Shown piece after piece: positions 1 to 6,374 of a stretch of 22,216 nucleotides of DNA (positions are counted from its first letter, which is position 1; the number at the start of each line of letters is the position of its first letter). The notes under the pieces were generated by a model. That model did not search any database, was not told where the DNA came from, and saw nothing but the letters and a program-made list of their open reading frames with translations. The DNA comes from Clostridia bacterium (lineage in GTDB: Bacteria > Bacillota > Clostridia > Christensenellales > CAG-917): NCBI GenBank assembly GCA_900754695.1, contig CAAEDU010000096.1, forward strand, positions 1-22,216. Reading direction: 5' to 3'. Position numbers and translations under genes: made by a program.

Positions 1-12
1 CAGAAACTTCAT
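1..12 (-). CDS. Possible start of an unidentified gene running off the window (4 codons visible)
   Basis: On the minus strand an ATG at 12-10 opens a frame beginning M-K-F-L that leaves the window. It is preceded 7 bases upstream by AAAGGG, a partial Shine-Dalgarno sequence. It lies about 73 bases downstream of the predicted start site of the consensus promoter at 92-120. Four codons are too few to identify a product, and a non-coding transcript is equally possible. The call rests only on promoter, RBS and ATG spacing. Confidence 0.3.
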
Positions 13-91
13 CGATATGCCCTTTGGCGATATTTTACCCCCGCCTTCGGGTCGGCGAAAACTGACTAGAATACTGCGCCAGCGAATTATT

Positions 92-120
92 ATTATACAT
101 ATACGAAAATTAAATGTCAA
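92..120 (-). promoter_or_regulatory. Perfect-consensus SigA/sigma70 promoter reading leftward
   Basis: On the minus strand TTGACA (120-115) and TATAAT (97-92) are separated by exactly 17 bases, matching the housekeeping consensus at all 12 positions. The predicted start is near base 85. The transcript begins just after the recG operon and leaves the window. Its first 85 bases contain a CGCC/GGCG hairpin (about 44-59). This is the strongest promoter in the window by match to consensus. Confidence 0.85.
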
Positions 121-131
121 GCAAAAGGGGA

Positions 132-152
132 TTTTACGGCATAGCCGTAAAA
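132..152 (-). terminator. Hairpin after recG, candidate terminator
   Basis: TTTTACGGC (132-140) and GCCGTAAAA (144-152) form a perfect 9-bp stem with a 3-base loop, 22 bases beyond the recG stop. In the minus-strand transcript the stem is followed by UCCCCUUUU rather than a clean U-run. It may terminate the asp23-fakA-recG operon, but only weakly by the classical model. Confidence 0.45.
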
Positions 153-174
153 AATCTTGAATGTGACCGCTCCG

Positions 175-2172
175 TCAACTGTCGAGGGTGACGCGCACCA
201 CTTTTTCCGTAAAGGCGGCGTAGAGCTCGGGAGCGAACACGGAGGAAAAATAAGCGGAGATGCGTCCCCTCTCCTCTTCGCCGAGAGCGCGGGCTGCGGC
301 GAGCACCTTGGGCGTCATCGGGAGTCCGAGCGCGGGAGTGAGGGTCGCACCGCTCTGTACGGTGCCGAGCAACTCTCCCGCACCTCTCATCTCGAAATCT
401 CTCTCCGCGATCTCCGCCCCGTCCGTGCATTCAACGACGGCGGAAAGTCTTGTGAGCGCGCGCTCAGAAGTGCTCGTGGTGTGCAGGAAGCAATAGGAAG
501 CTCTGCCGTCTCTCCCTATCCTGCCGCGAAGCTGGTGCAGGGACGCGAGTCCGAAACGGTCTGCGGCAAGCACGCACATGATGCTCGCCTTTGTGTCAAC
601 GCCGACCTCGACGACGGATGTCGCGACGAGAAGTTTGATTTTTCCATTGGAAAAATCAGTCATGATCTCGTCCTTCTCCTTCCCGCTCAGTCTGCCGTGC
701 ATTAGCGCGTGCGGGATGTCGGCGAAAACATCGCCGTGCTCCCTCTCGAACCCCGCAAGGGAAAGGGTCTCGAAGCCCTCGCTGTCGCGTATGCAGGGGC
801 AGACGATGAAAGCCTGCTCTCCCTCTCTGCACTTCTCCGCGACAAAACGCAACATCCCCTCGAGTTTAGCGTCGGAGACAAGTTTTGTCGTGATGTTCGG
901 CGACGCATCCGCCCTTCTTTCAACGCGGGAGACCGCGATGTCGTCGTAAAAAGTGAGCGCGAGGGAGCGCGGGATGGGCGTGGCGGTAAGTGTGAGTACG
1001 TCGCGGGCGCCCTTGTTCTGCAGCTCCGCCCTCTCGTTGACGCCGAATTTGTGCTGTTCGTCAATGACGGCGAGAGCGAGGTCGCGAAACTCCACCCTCT
1101 TTGAGAGCAGCGACTGCGTGCCGAAAATGACGGAAAGCTGCCCCGACGCGAGTTTTTGCAAAGTCTCCTCTGCCTCTCTCTTGGGCGTGGACGCGGTGAG
1201 GAGCGCATACTTGATGCCGAGCTTCTCCGCGACGGGACGGAACTTTGCCGCATGCTGTGCGGCGAGGATCTCCGTCGGCGCCATGACCGCGCATTGATGT
1301 CCGGCTGCCGCAGCGCATACGGCGGCGAAAAACGCCGTCAAAGTCTTGCCCGACCCCACGTCGCCGCTGACTATGCGGGACATATCGGAGGGGGAAGTCA
1401 GATCGCCGAATATCTCCTCAAAAGTGCGCATTTGAGAGGGGGTTGGCGTCACCAAAAGTGAAGAAACAAAGCGAAGTATTATATCTTTCGGCAATTTGTA
1501 GAATACTTTGCGGAACGCGTCTCCCCTGTTGACGGTGCGCTTATAGATGTCGACGGCAGTCGCGGCGTCGAATGCCGCAAGCGTTCTTATCCCCTGCTCC
1601 GCCTCTTCCGAGGTCGCGGGGAAGTGCGCCGAAGCGAGTGCGGAAAGCACTTCCTCGGGAGCATCGCCGTCGCGGCGCATGCCGTCCAGCACTTCGCGCA
1701 CGAGTTTTTTGAAGGTACTCTGTCCGATGACGCCGCGGAGAGGATAGACTGTGAAAACTCCGTCCAGGTTTTTCAGTTTGTCGGCGGACTCGAAGATCGG
1801 GTTGACGAGAGCCGCCTCACCCGGCACCGTCTTTCCGAGAAAGCGGTAGCGCTCCCCTTCTTTGAATGCGGAGTGATAATAAGGCTGGTTGAAGTAGGTG
1901 ACCTTGAAGCCGCCCTTCCCTTCCGTCGCGTCGATGAGGCGCACGGTGAAACTGCGCGTGCCGCGTTTCCCGGGCGTCGTCTTTCCCGCGACTATGCCTT
2001 CCAGGACGCAGAACTGCCCGCTCTCCGTCTCCGCCGCGCGCACGGGCGCACCGAGGTCGATATATCTTGCCGGCAGAAAGAGCGCGAGCCCGGCAGTCGA
2101 ATTGATGCCGAGCTCGGAAAATTTTGCGAGAGTCGCCGCTCCCACGCCTTTGATGTCGTTGAGAGCGATCAT
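175..2172 (-). CDS. recG: ATP-dependent DNA helicase RecG
   Basis: RecG is a superfamily 2 helicase that remodels stalled replication forks and branch-migrates Holliday junctions. The 665-residue length is normal. The N-terminus has an IKGVGAAT helix-hairpin-like segment (residues 7-14), followed by the wedge/OB region (about 50-130). Helicase motifs are the Q-type TPSQ (about 244), Walker A GDVGSGKT (270-277), DEQHKFG (371-377), TATPIPR (396-402), MHGRLSGKEKD (491-501) and QLRGRIGRDGR (547-557). The ATG overlaps the fakA stop as ATGA, indicating translational coupling. It is the last gene of the asp23-fakA-recG unit. In Bacillus the serine dehydratase genes sdaAB-sdaAA separate yloV from recG, and here they are missing. 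Confidence 0.97.
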   Translation of the reverse strand: MIALNDIKGVGAATLAKFSELGINSTAGLALFLPARYIDLGAPVRAAETESGQFCVLEGIVAGKTTPGKRGTRSFTVRLIDATEGKGGFKVTYFNQPYYHSAFKEGERYRFLGKTVPGEAALVNPIFESADKLKNLDGVFTVYPLRGVIGQSTFKKLVREVLDGMRRDGDAPEEVLSALASAHFPATSEEAEQGIRTLAAFDAATAVDIYKRTVNRGDAFRKVFYKLPKDIILRFVSSLLVTPTPSQMRTFEEIFGDLTSPSDMSRIVSGDVGSGKTLTAFFAAVCAAAAGHQCAVMAPTEILAAQHAAKFRPVAEKLGIKYALLTASTPKREAEETLQKLASGQLSVIFGTQSLLSKRVEFRDLALAVIDEQHKFGVNERAELQNKGARDVLTLTATPIPRSLALTFYDDIAVSRVERRADASPNITTKLVSDAKLEGMLRFVAEKCREGEQAFIVCPCIRDSEGFETLSLAGFEREHGDVFADIPHALMHGRLSGKEKDEIMTDFSNGKIKLLVATSVVEVGVDTKASIMCVLAADRFGLASLHQLRGRIGRDGRASYCFLHTTSTSERALTRLSAVVECTDGAEIAERDFEMRGAGELLGTVQSGATLTPALGLPMTPKVLAAARALGEEERGRISAYFSSVFAPELYAAFTEKVVRVTLDS

Positions 2173-3827
2173 TCCGCGGAGAGGAGATAATAATAGTGCG
2201 GCTGTCCGCCGTAGTAGGCTGCGATCTCGAGGTCGGGATGCCTCTCCTCGAGCTTGTTCACCATCCTTTCAGCATCGGCCTCCGTGACGTCCGCGCCGTA
2301 ATAGAGGGTGAGCATCTCCGCGTCCCCCACGATCTTAGCCGCAGTCTCCAGCGTCGCTTCCGCAACGGAGGAGCTTTTTGCGACGATCTTCTTGTCCGAG
2401 ATGCCGATGACGTCCCCCTCTTTCACGGAGAAGCCGTTCATGCGCGTGGATCGCACCGCATGGGTGACCTCCGCAGTCCTGAGCTCCGAGAAAGCGGCGG
2501 ACATCGCCGTATAGTTCTCTTCGGGCGAGGCTTCCGGAGAGAAGACGATCGCAGCGGAGATGCCTTCGGGCATGCATGTGGTGGCGACGACGTGGACGTT
2601 GACGTCCGCAAGTTCCTTCGCCTGCTGCGCCGCAAGGATGATGTTGGAGTTGTTGGGGAGCACGAAGACGTCCTGCGCCTTGGTGGCGTTGACGGCGTTC
2701 AGGATGTCGTGCACGCTGGGGTTCATGGTCTGACCGCCCTCGATGGTGACATCCACCTGCAGATCGTTGAAGATGGCTTTCATGCCGTCGCCCGCGCACA
2801 CCGCGACTATGCCGTAAGGCTTGAGTTCCTTTTTCTTTTCCTCTTTTTTGTCCTCTTTCTCGCCGGTGAGTTTGCGGTGCTGTTCCACCATATTCTCGAT
2901 CTTGATGGAGTCCAGCTCGCCGAGCTTGAGTGCCGCTTTGAGGGCGCGGTCGGGCTCGTTGGTGTGGACGTGGGTCTTGACGAGGTCGAGGTCGCCGATG
3001 ACGAGGACGCAGTCGCCTATGGTCATGAGATAGTCGCGGAACTTGTCCACGTCGGACTCGGTGACGGCGGACTTTAAGTGCGTGATGAAAAACTCCGTGC
3101 AATATTGGAAGGTGATGTTCTCATAGTCGTTGTCGAGAGAGACGAACTCCTTCCTGCCGTCCGTTTGCACCGCGGAGGGAGCGGTCTTGGAGGGGTCGAT
3201 GACGGGGATCTCGCCGCCCGTAAGCGCGGCGTACATGCCCTCCATCACGGTGACGAGACCTCTGCCGCCCGCGTCCACGACGCCGGCTTTTGCGAGTACG
3301 GGGAGCATCTCGGGGGTCTTTTGCAGGATGGCTTCGCCCGCCTTTATGACCTCGGAGAGGAACTCCTCGAACTCCATATTCCGCTTTCTTGAGAGCGAAG
3401 CGGCGGTCTCCGCCATCACTCTCACGACGGTGAGGATGGTGCCTTCCTTGGGTTTGGTGACGGCGCCGTAAGCGATCTCGGTGCCGCGCTTCAACGCCGC
3501 CGCGAAATTCTTGCGGTCGACGGAGGCTGCTGCGTCCAGCGCCACGGCGAACCCTTTCAGGATCTGCGAAAGGATGACGCCGCTGTTGCCGCGCGCGCCT
3601 TTCAGTGCCCCTTTGGAGAATGCGACTGCGATGTCGCCGATGTCGTCCGTTTCGACGACGGCGATCTCGCGCATGGCGGAAGCCATGGTGAGGGACATGT
3701 TCGTGCCCGTGTCGCCGTCCGGCACCGGGAACACGTTGAGCTCGTCGATGACGGGGCGGTTGAGCTCCAGCGCTTTCGCGCCCCCCGCAAGCATGGTTTT
3801 ATATCTTGATCCGTCTATGACATTCAT
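2169..3827 (-). CDS. fakA: Fatty acid kinase ATP-binding subunit FakA (YloV, DAK2/DhaL family)
   Basis: FakA phosphorylates fatty acids bound to a FakB partner, giving acyl-phosphate for phospholipid synthesis. The 552-residue length fits the family. The N-terminal DhaL-type kinase domain shows the Mg-ATP motif PVPDGDTGTNM (35-44 region), GARGNSGVILSQ (77-88) and DAGGRG (185-190). A Lys/Glu-rich linker (about 320-336) leads into the C-terminal domain with AGDGMKAIF, IEGGQTMNPS (362-371) and LPNNSNI (390-396). The protein ends in the typical YYGGQPHYYYLLSAE. The start at 3827 is preceded by AAGGTAG. The gene begins 13 bases after asp23 and overlaps recG. No fakB gene lies in the window. The fatty-acid role is inferred from the family. 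Confidence 0.93.
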   Translation of the reverse strand: MNVIDGSRYKTMLAGGAKALELNRPVIDELNVFPVPDGDTGTNMSLTMASAMREIAVVETDDIGDIAVAFSKGALKGARGNSGVILSQILKGFAVALDAAASVDRKNFAAALKRGTEIAYGAVTKPKEGTILTVVRVMAETAASLSRKRNMEFEEFLSEVIKAGEAILQKTPEMLPVLAKAGVVDAGGRGLVTVMEGMYAALTGGEIPVIDPSKTAPSAVQTDGRKEFVSLDNDYENITFQYCTEFFITHLKSAVTESDVDKFRDYLMTIGDCVLVIGDLDLVKTHVHTNEPDRALKAALKLGELDSIKIENMVEQHRKLTGEKEDKKEEKKKELKPYGIVAVCAGDGMKAIFNDLQVDVTIEGGQTMNPSVHDILNAVNATKAQDVFVLPNNSNIILAAQQAKELADVNVHVVATTCMPEGISAAIVFSPEASPEENYTAMSAAFSELRTAEVTHAVRSTRMNGFSVKEGDVIGISDKKIVAKSSSVAEATLETAAKIVGDAEMLTLYYGADVTEADAERMVNKLEERHPDLEIAAYYGGQPHYYYLLSAE

Positions 3828-3840
3828 TAGTTCTACCTTG

Positions 3841-4191
3841 TCAGACCTTGATGCCGACGACGTTGACGTGCACCTTTTTCACGCGCATACCGGTGAACTG
3901 TTCCACCGCGAACCTGACCGTGTCGGCTGTGGTCTTCCTGACCGTTTCGATGTTGACCCCGACTTTCAAAATGACAAAGACCTCGATGTACACGAGGTTG
4001 TCGACCGAAGCGACCTTGACGCCTTTGCCTAGCTTGTTGCGCCCCCAGAGCGTGGCGATGTTGTCGCTGAAACGGCGGGACACCATTTCGACGACGCCGT
4101 AACACTCGGAAGCCACCTGGCTTGCGACTGCCGCGACCGCCTCGTCGGAGATGGAGATCTTGCCGTATTTATTTGTCGTGGTTAGTGACAT
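3841..4191 (-). CDS. yloU: Asp23/Gls24 family envelope stress response protein (YloU)
   Basis: This 116-residue protein matches the Asp23/Gls24 family. YGKISISDEAVAAVAS lies near the N-terminus (9-24), VYIEVFVILKVGVNI in the middle (67-81), and a VKKVHVNVVGIKV C-terminus at 104-116. Members are small membrane-associated or cytosolic proteins linked to cell-envelope homeostasis, with no known enzymatic activity. Next to fakA, a lipid-related role is plausible, and the yloU-yloV pair is widely conserved in Firmicutes. It is the first gene of its operon. The start is supported by AAAAGGTG (4196-4203), 4 bases upstream of the ATG, and by the promoter at 4210-4238. Confidence 0.92.
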   Translation of the reverse strand: MSLTTTNKYGKISISDEAVAAVASQVASECYGVVEMVSRRFSDNIATLWGRNKLGKGVKVASVDNLVYIEVFVILKVGVNIETVRKTTADTVRFAVEQFTGMRVKKVHVNVVGIKV

Positions 4192-4209
4192 ACAACACCT
4201 TTTGCAAAG

Positions 4210-4238
4210 ATTTTACTATAAGTAAATATTTTTTGCAA
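4210..4238 (-). promoter_or_regulatory. Promoter of asp23-fakA-recG
   Basis: On the minus strand TTGCAA (4238-4233) and TAAAAT (4215-4210) are separated by 17 bases. The predicted start, near 4203, is the first base of the Shine-Dalgarno sequence, so the leader would be only about 12 bases. The -35 box overlaps the left arm of the inverted repeat at 4235-4269. Confidence 0.7.
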
Positions 4239-4269
4239 CCGAATGAATAATTTTGGCTCAATCGGTTGC
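4235..4269. promoter_or_regulatory. Operator-like inverted repeat between divergent promoters
   Basis: GCAACCGAATGA (4235-4246) and TCAATCGGTTGC (4258-4269) are inverted copies with one mismatched pair, separated by 11 bases. The outer ends overlap the -35 boxes of both the asp23 promoter (4233-4238) and the rpmB promoter (4266-4271). The geometry suits a repressor or activator controlling both units. The regulator is unknown, and part of the symmetry could reflect two similar -35 hexamers facing each other. Confidence 0.5.
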
Positions 4270-4294
4270 CAAAGCCGCGGATATTTGGTAATAT
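4266..4294 (+). promoter_or_regulatory. Promoter of rpmB
   Basis: TTGCCA (4266-4271) is followed after 17 bases by TAATAT (4289-4294). A TG one base upstream of the -10 makes it an extended -10 promoter. The predicted start is near 4301, giving a leader of about 26 bases that carries AGGAGGT at 4314-4320. Confidence 0.8.
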
Positions 4295-4326
4295 AGTCGC
4301 GTTATCCACGTGTAGGAGGTGTAGTC

Positions 4327-4518
4327 ATGTCCAGAGTTTGCAGCGTTTGCGGTAAAGGCAGAATGAGCGGCAACCAGGTCAGCCACTCGCACAGAAAGAC
4401 CAGACGCAGCTGGGCTCCCAATGTTCAGAAAGTCAAAGTCAAGACCACGACCGGCGGCACGGAAGAAGTGTATGTGTGCACTCGTTGCCTGCGTTCCGGC
4501 AAGATAGACAGAGCGTAA
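4327..4518 (+). CDS. rpmB: 50S ribosomal protein L28 (zinc-binding C+ form)
   Basis: This 63-residue protein is bacterial L28, a structural component of the large ribosomal subunit. Paired CxxC motifs at C5/C8 and C51/C54 form the zinc ribbon of the C+ variant, which lineages use when zinc is sufficient. The start has the strong RBS AGGAGGT six bases upstream. It is transcribed alone, with its own promoter (4266-4294) and terminator (4550-4580), divergent from asp23. This arrangement next to yloU-yloV is typical of Firmicutes. Confidence 0.97.
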   Translation: MSRVCSVCGKGRMSGNQVSHSHRKTRRSWAPNVQKVKVKTTTGGTEEVYVCTRCLRSGKIDRA

Positions 4519-4529
4519 AACCTGTCGTT

Positions 4530-4643
4530 TTATCGTTTGTCAACACACTGCCCGTCCGACACGGCGGGCTTTTTCTTGTTTCTCCTGAACAGTTTCAAAA
4601 AGCATTTAACGAATCTGGGCGGATTTACACAGACTATCTTCAT
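4530..4643 (-). CDS. spoVM: SpoVM-like sporulation micro-protein, 37 residues
   Basis: The ATG at 4643 opens a 37-codon frame ending in TAA at 4530, with RBS GGAGGG (4651-4656) seven bases upstream. The peptide begins MKIVCVNPPRFVKCFLKLF. It matches the SpoVM pattern of Met-Lys, hydrophobics, Pro at position 9, then a basic residue and Phe-hydrophobic at 10-12, forming an amphipathic helix. In Bacillus the 26-residue SpoVM binds the curved forespore membrane and anchors SpoIVA for coat assembly. The position between rpe and rpmB is exactly the Bacillus locus. Residues 23-37 are an extra basic/polar tail partly encoded by the rpmB terminator. A SigE-type -10 lies at 4667-4674. The match is to a short motif, so a BLAST or HMM check matters. 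Confidence 0.72.
   Translation of the reverse strand: MKIVCVNPPRFVKCFLKLFRRNKKKPAVSDGQCVDKR
4550..4580 (+). terminator. Rho-independent terminator of rpmB
   Basis: GCCCG-T-CCG (4550-4558), loop ACA and CGGCGGGC (4562-4569) form an 8-bp stem with one bulged T. TTTTTCTTGTTT follows. It lies 31 bases after the rpmB stop. The same bases encode part of the SpoVM-like C-terminal tail on the other strand. Confidence 0.9.
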
Positions 4644-4666
4644 AACGATTCCCTCCGAGCTGTTAC

Positions 4667-4674
4667 ATAGTATG
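4667..4674 (-). promoter_or_regulatory. Sporulation-sigma-type -10 box upstream of spoVM-like gene
   Basis: CATACTAT on the minus strand matches the -10 pattern of SigE (and CATANNNTA of SigK). A start near 4660 would sit just ahead of the RBS at 4651-4656. No convincing SigE -35 is visible. CACC about 16 bases upstream resembles the weak SigK -35. In Bacillus spoVM is SigE-dependent. No housekeeping promoter is seen between the rpe terminator and this gene. Confidence 0.4.
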
Positions 4675-4810
4675 AGCCGCGGCCCCGAAGGGTGAATGGA
4701 AAGCGCGAAACTCCGGTCAAACCGGCTACGTCCCTTGACACGGAAGCATTGTACCCCTCCCTCCTTCCTTTGATGAACGTTTAACCACAGCCGGACTGAC
4801 TGTACGTCGG

Positions 4811-4848
4811 GAAAAGAAAGAACCCCGCCGAAACAGCTTTCGGCGGAG
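4811..4848 (-). terminator. Terminator of the yicC-to-rpe operon
   Basis: On the minus strand an 11-bp stem (4848-4838 with 4833-4823, one G-T pair) closes a 4-base GCTG loop. It is followed by TTCTTTCTTTTCC (4822-4810). It lies about 30 bases beyond the rpe stop and separates the long operon from the spoVM-like gene. Confidence 0.88.
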
Positions 4849-4879
4849 CCCTGTCAGGCAAAATAAGCCGGGTCGGATT

Positions 4880-5524
4880 TCAAATCTGCATCGCCTTGAC
4901 TGCGGCAGTCGGATCCTCCGCCTTGAAAACGGAGCTGCCCGCGACGACGATGGTGGCGCCCGCCTCTTTACAGCGTTCGATGTTGGAGGGCGAAACTCCG
5001 CCGTCTATCTCGATGTCGTAGTTGAGCCCGCGCTCCACGCGCAGTTTCTCGCCCATGCGCACCTTTTCGAGGCAGTCCTCCTTGAAGGACTGCCCGCCGA
5101 ACCCCGCCTGCACGGTCATGATGAGCAGCATGTCTATCTCGTCAAGATATGGCTCGACGATGGAGAAAGGCTGATCCGCATTGACGACGAGCCCGCACTT
5201 CACGCCTTTGGACTTGATCTCGTTCAAAGCGCCGCGGACGTCTTCGGAAGCTTCCGGGTGAAAAGTGACCCAGTCCGCACCCGCGTCGCAGAACTGCCCC
5301 ACGTATTTCTCGGGACGGGTGATCATGAGATGGACGTCGAGGGGAAGGTCGGTATATTTCCTGAGCGCCTTGACCATGGGCATGCCGAAGGTGATGTTGG
5401 GGACATAGACCCCGTCCATGACATCGCAGTGCACGATGTCGGCGCCCCAGGTCTTGATGTTGCCGACCGCGTCTGCCATTTTGCCGAAATCCGCCGAAAG
5501 AATGGACGGCGCGACTTTAATCAT
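4880..5524 (-). CDS. rpe: Ribulose-phosphate 3-epimerase
   Basis: Rpe interconverts ribulose-5-phosphate and xylulose-5-phosphate in the pentose phosphate pathway, using a metal-dependent TIM barrel. The 214-residue form starts at ATG 5524, preceded by AGGAGGA. An upstream in-frame GTG at 5545 would translate the RBS itself, so it is rejected. Visible elements are APSILSADF (5-13), HCDVMDG (32-38), HLMI (65-68), FHPEAS (89-93 region), FGGQ (142-145) and EIDGGV (172-177). Predicted metal/catalytic residues are H32, D34, H65 and D174. The phosphate loop reads VQAGFGGQ instead of the usual VNPGFGGQ. An NPxTP-like element reads NADQP. It overlaps the rsgA end by 8 bases and closes the long operon. 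thiN, next in Bacillus, is missing. Confidence 0.96.
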   Translation of the reverse strand: MIKVAPSILSADFGKMADAVGNIKTWGADIVHCDVMDGVYVPNITFGMPMVKALRKYTDLPLDVHLMITRPEKYVGQFCDAGADWVTFHPEASEDVRGALNEIKSKGVKCGLVVNADQPFSIVEPYLDEIDMLLIMTVQAGFGGQSFKEDCLEKVRMGEKLRVERGLNYDIEIDGGVSPSNIERCKEAGATIVVAGSSVFKAEDPTAAVKAMQI

Positions 5525-6374
5525 ACTTGTTTTTCCTCCTATCACAAAGCTCTTCGTAGATGAGCTTATATCGTTCGTATCTTCCTTTGCCGACGCCCGC
5601 GCCGATGTGCGCTTTGACGGCGCAGTCGGGCTCGTCGATGTGCAGGCAGGTGTTGAAGCGGCAGTCCTGCCTGAAGCGCTCCATATCGTCGAAATATAGC
5701 CTTAGCTCCTCGGGCGGGATGTCCACGGCGTCGAGCATGGAGAACCCGCAGGTGTCGACGAGATAGGTCCCCTCGCCGAGCGCGAGGATCTCCGAACGGC
5801 GGGTGGTGTGCCTGCCGCGCTTGATCTTTTTCGCGAGTTCGCCCACCTCGAGCGCGGGGGAATCCAGCAGCGCGTTGATGAGCGAGCTTTTCCCCACAGC
5901 CGACTGCCCCGCAAAACATACGGTCTTGCCGCGGATGAGACCTGCGAGCTCTTTAACGCCCTCTCCCGTCTCAGCACTCACGAAAGCGCGTTCACACACG
6001 TTATCATACTCCGAAAGATCCGCTTTTTCAAGGTCAGATTTGTTCCAGACGAGGACGGGAGCGATCCCCTCCGCAAGGCAGTTGACGATGACCTTGTCCG
6101 CAAGCAGAAGGTCGGGCTCGGGCTCGATAGCTAGGACGATGAGACAGACGTCGACATTCGCGACATACGGGCGCACGAGAACGTTGGTGCGGGGCTCCAC
6201 TCTCTCGATGACGAAGCTGTCCCTCTCCTTTGCCGCACAAACCCTGTCGCCCACATAGATGTCGCCGTCCGCCTTCAGCTTTTTGCGCGCGAAACACACC
6301 TTGACGCCCTCTTCGGTGTCCACCCAGAACTTGGAGGCAACAGCCTTTATGACCCTTCCCGAAAGCGTCTTCAT
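5517..6374 (-). CDS. rsgA: Small ribosomal subunit biogenesis GTPase RsgA
   Basis: RsgA is a circularly permuted GTPase that checks late 30S assembly and releases RbfA. The 285-residue protein has an N-terminal OB-fold (about 1-65). G motifs follow in permuted order: G4 NKSD (111-114), G1 GQSAVGKSS (156-164), G2 region GRHTTR (187-192) and G3 DTCG (207-210, usually DTPG). The C-terminal zinc knuckle is C238, C243, H245 and C251. The start chosen is ATG 6374, which overlaps the rlmN TGA as ATGA. An AGGAGGAGG lies about 14 bases upstream inside rlmN. The frame stays open further upstream but lies inside rlmN. In Bacillus prpC-prkC intervene between rlmN and rsgA, and here they do not. Confidence 0.96.
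   Translation of the reverse strand: MKTLSGRVIKAVASKFWVDTEEGVKVCFARKKLKADGDIYVGDRVCAAKERDSFVIERVEPRTNVLVRPYVANVDVCLIVLAIEPEPDLLLADKVIVNCLAEGIAPVLVWNKSDLEKADLSEYDNVCERAFVSAETGEGVKELAGLIRGKTVCFAGQSAVGKSSLINALLDSPALEVGELAKKIKRGRHTTRRSEILALGEGTYLVDTCGFSMLDAVDIPPEELRLYFDDMERFRQDCRFNTCLHIDEPDCAVKAHIGAGVGKGRYERYKLIYEELCDRRKNKYD

Noticed and set aside
12..85. Riboswitch in the leader of the left-edge transcript
   Set aside because: I compared it by eye with the c-di-GMP, TPP, FMN, SAM, cobalamin, fluoride, Mn and ZTP core motifs and found no match. Only a simple hairpin is visible.
4476..4670. Plus-strand 64-codon frame overlapping the rpmB end
   Set aside because: It starts inside rpmB without its own RBS and runs through the rpmB terminator.
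4726..4749. Seven-residue mini-ORF on the minus strand behind a strong GGAGGG-type RBS, between the rpe terminator and the spoVM-like gene
   Set aside because: It is very short, has no regulatory codon pattern and no attenuator structure, and lies after a terminator with no obvious promoter. The purine run is probably coincidental.
5525..5545. Upstream GTG start for rpe adding seven residues
   Set aside because: The extra codons would be the Shine-Dalgarno sequence itself. ATG 5524 has correct spacing and matches the family N-terminus.
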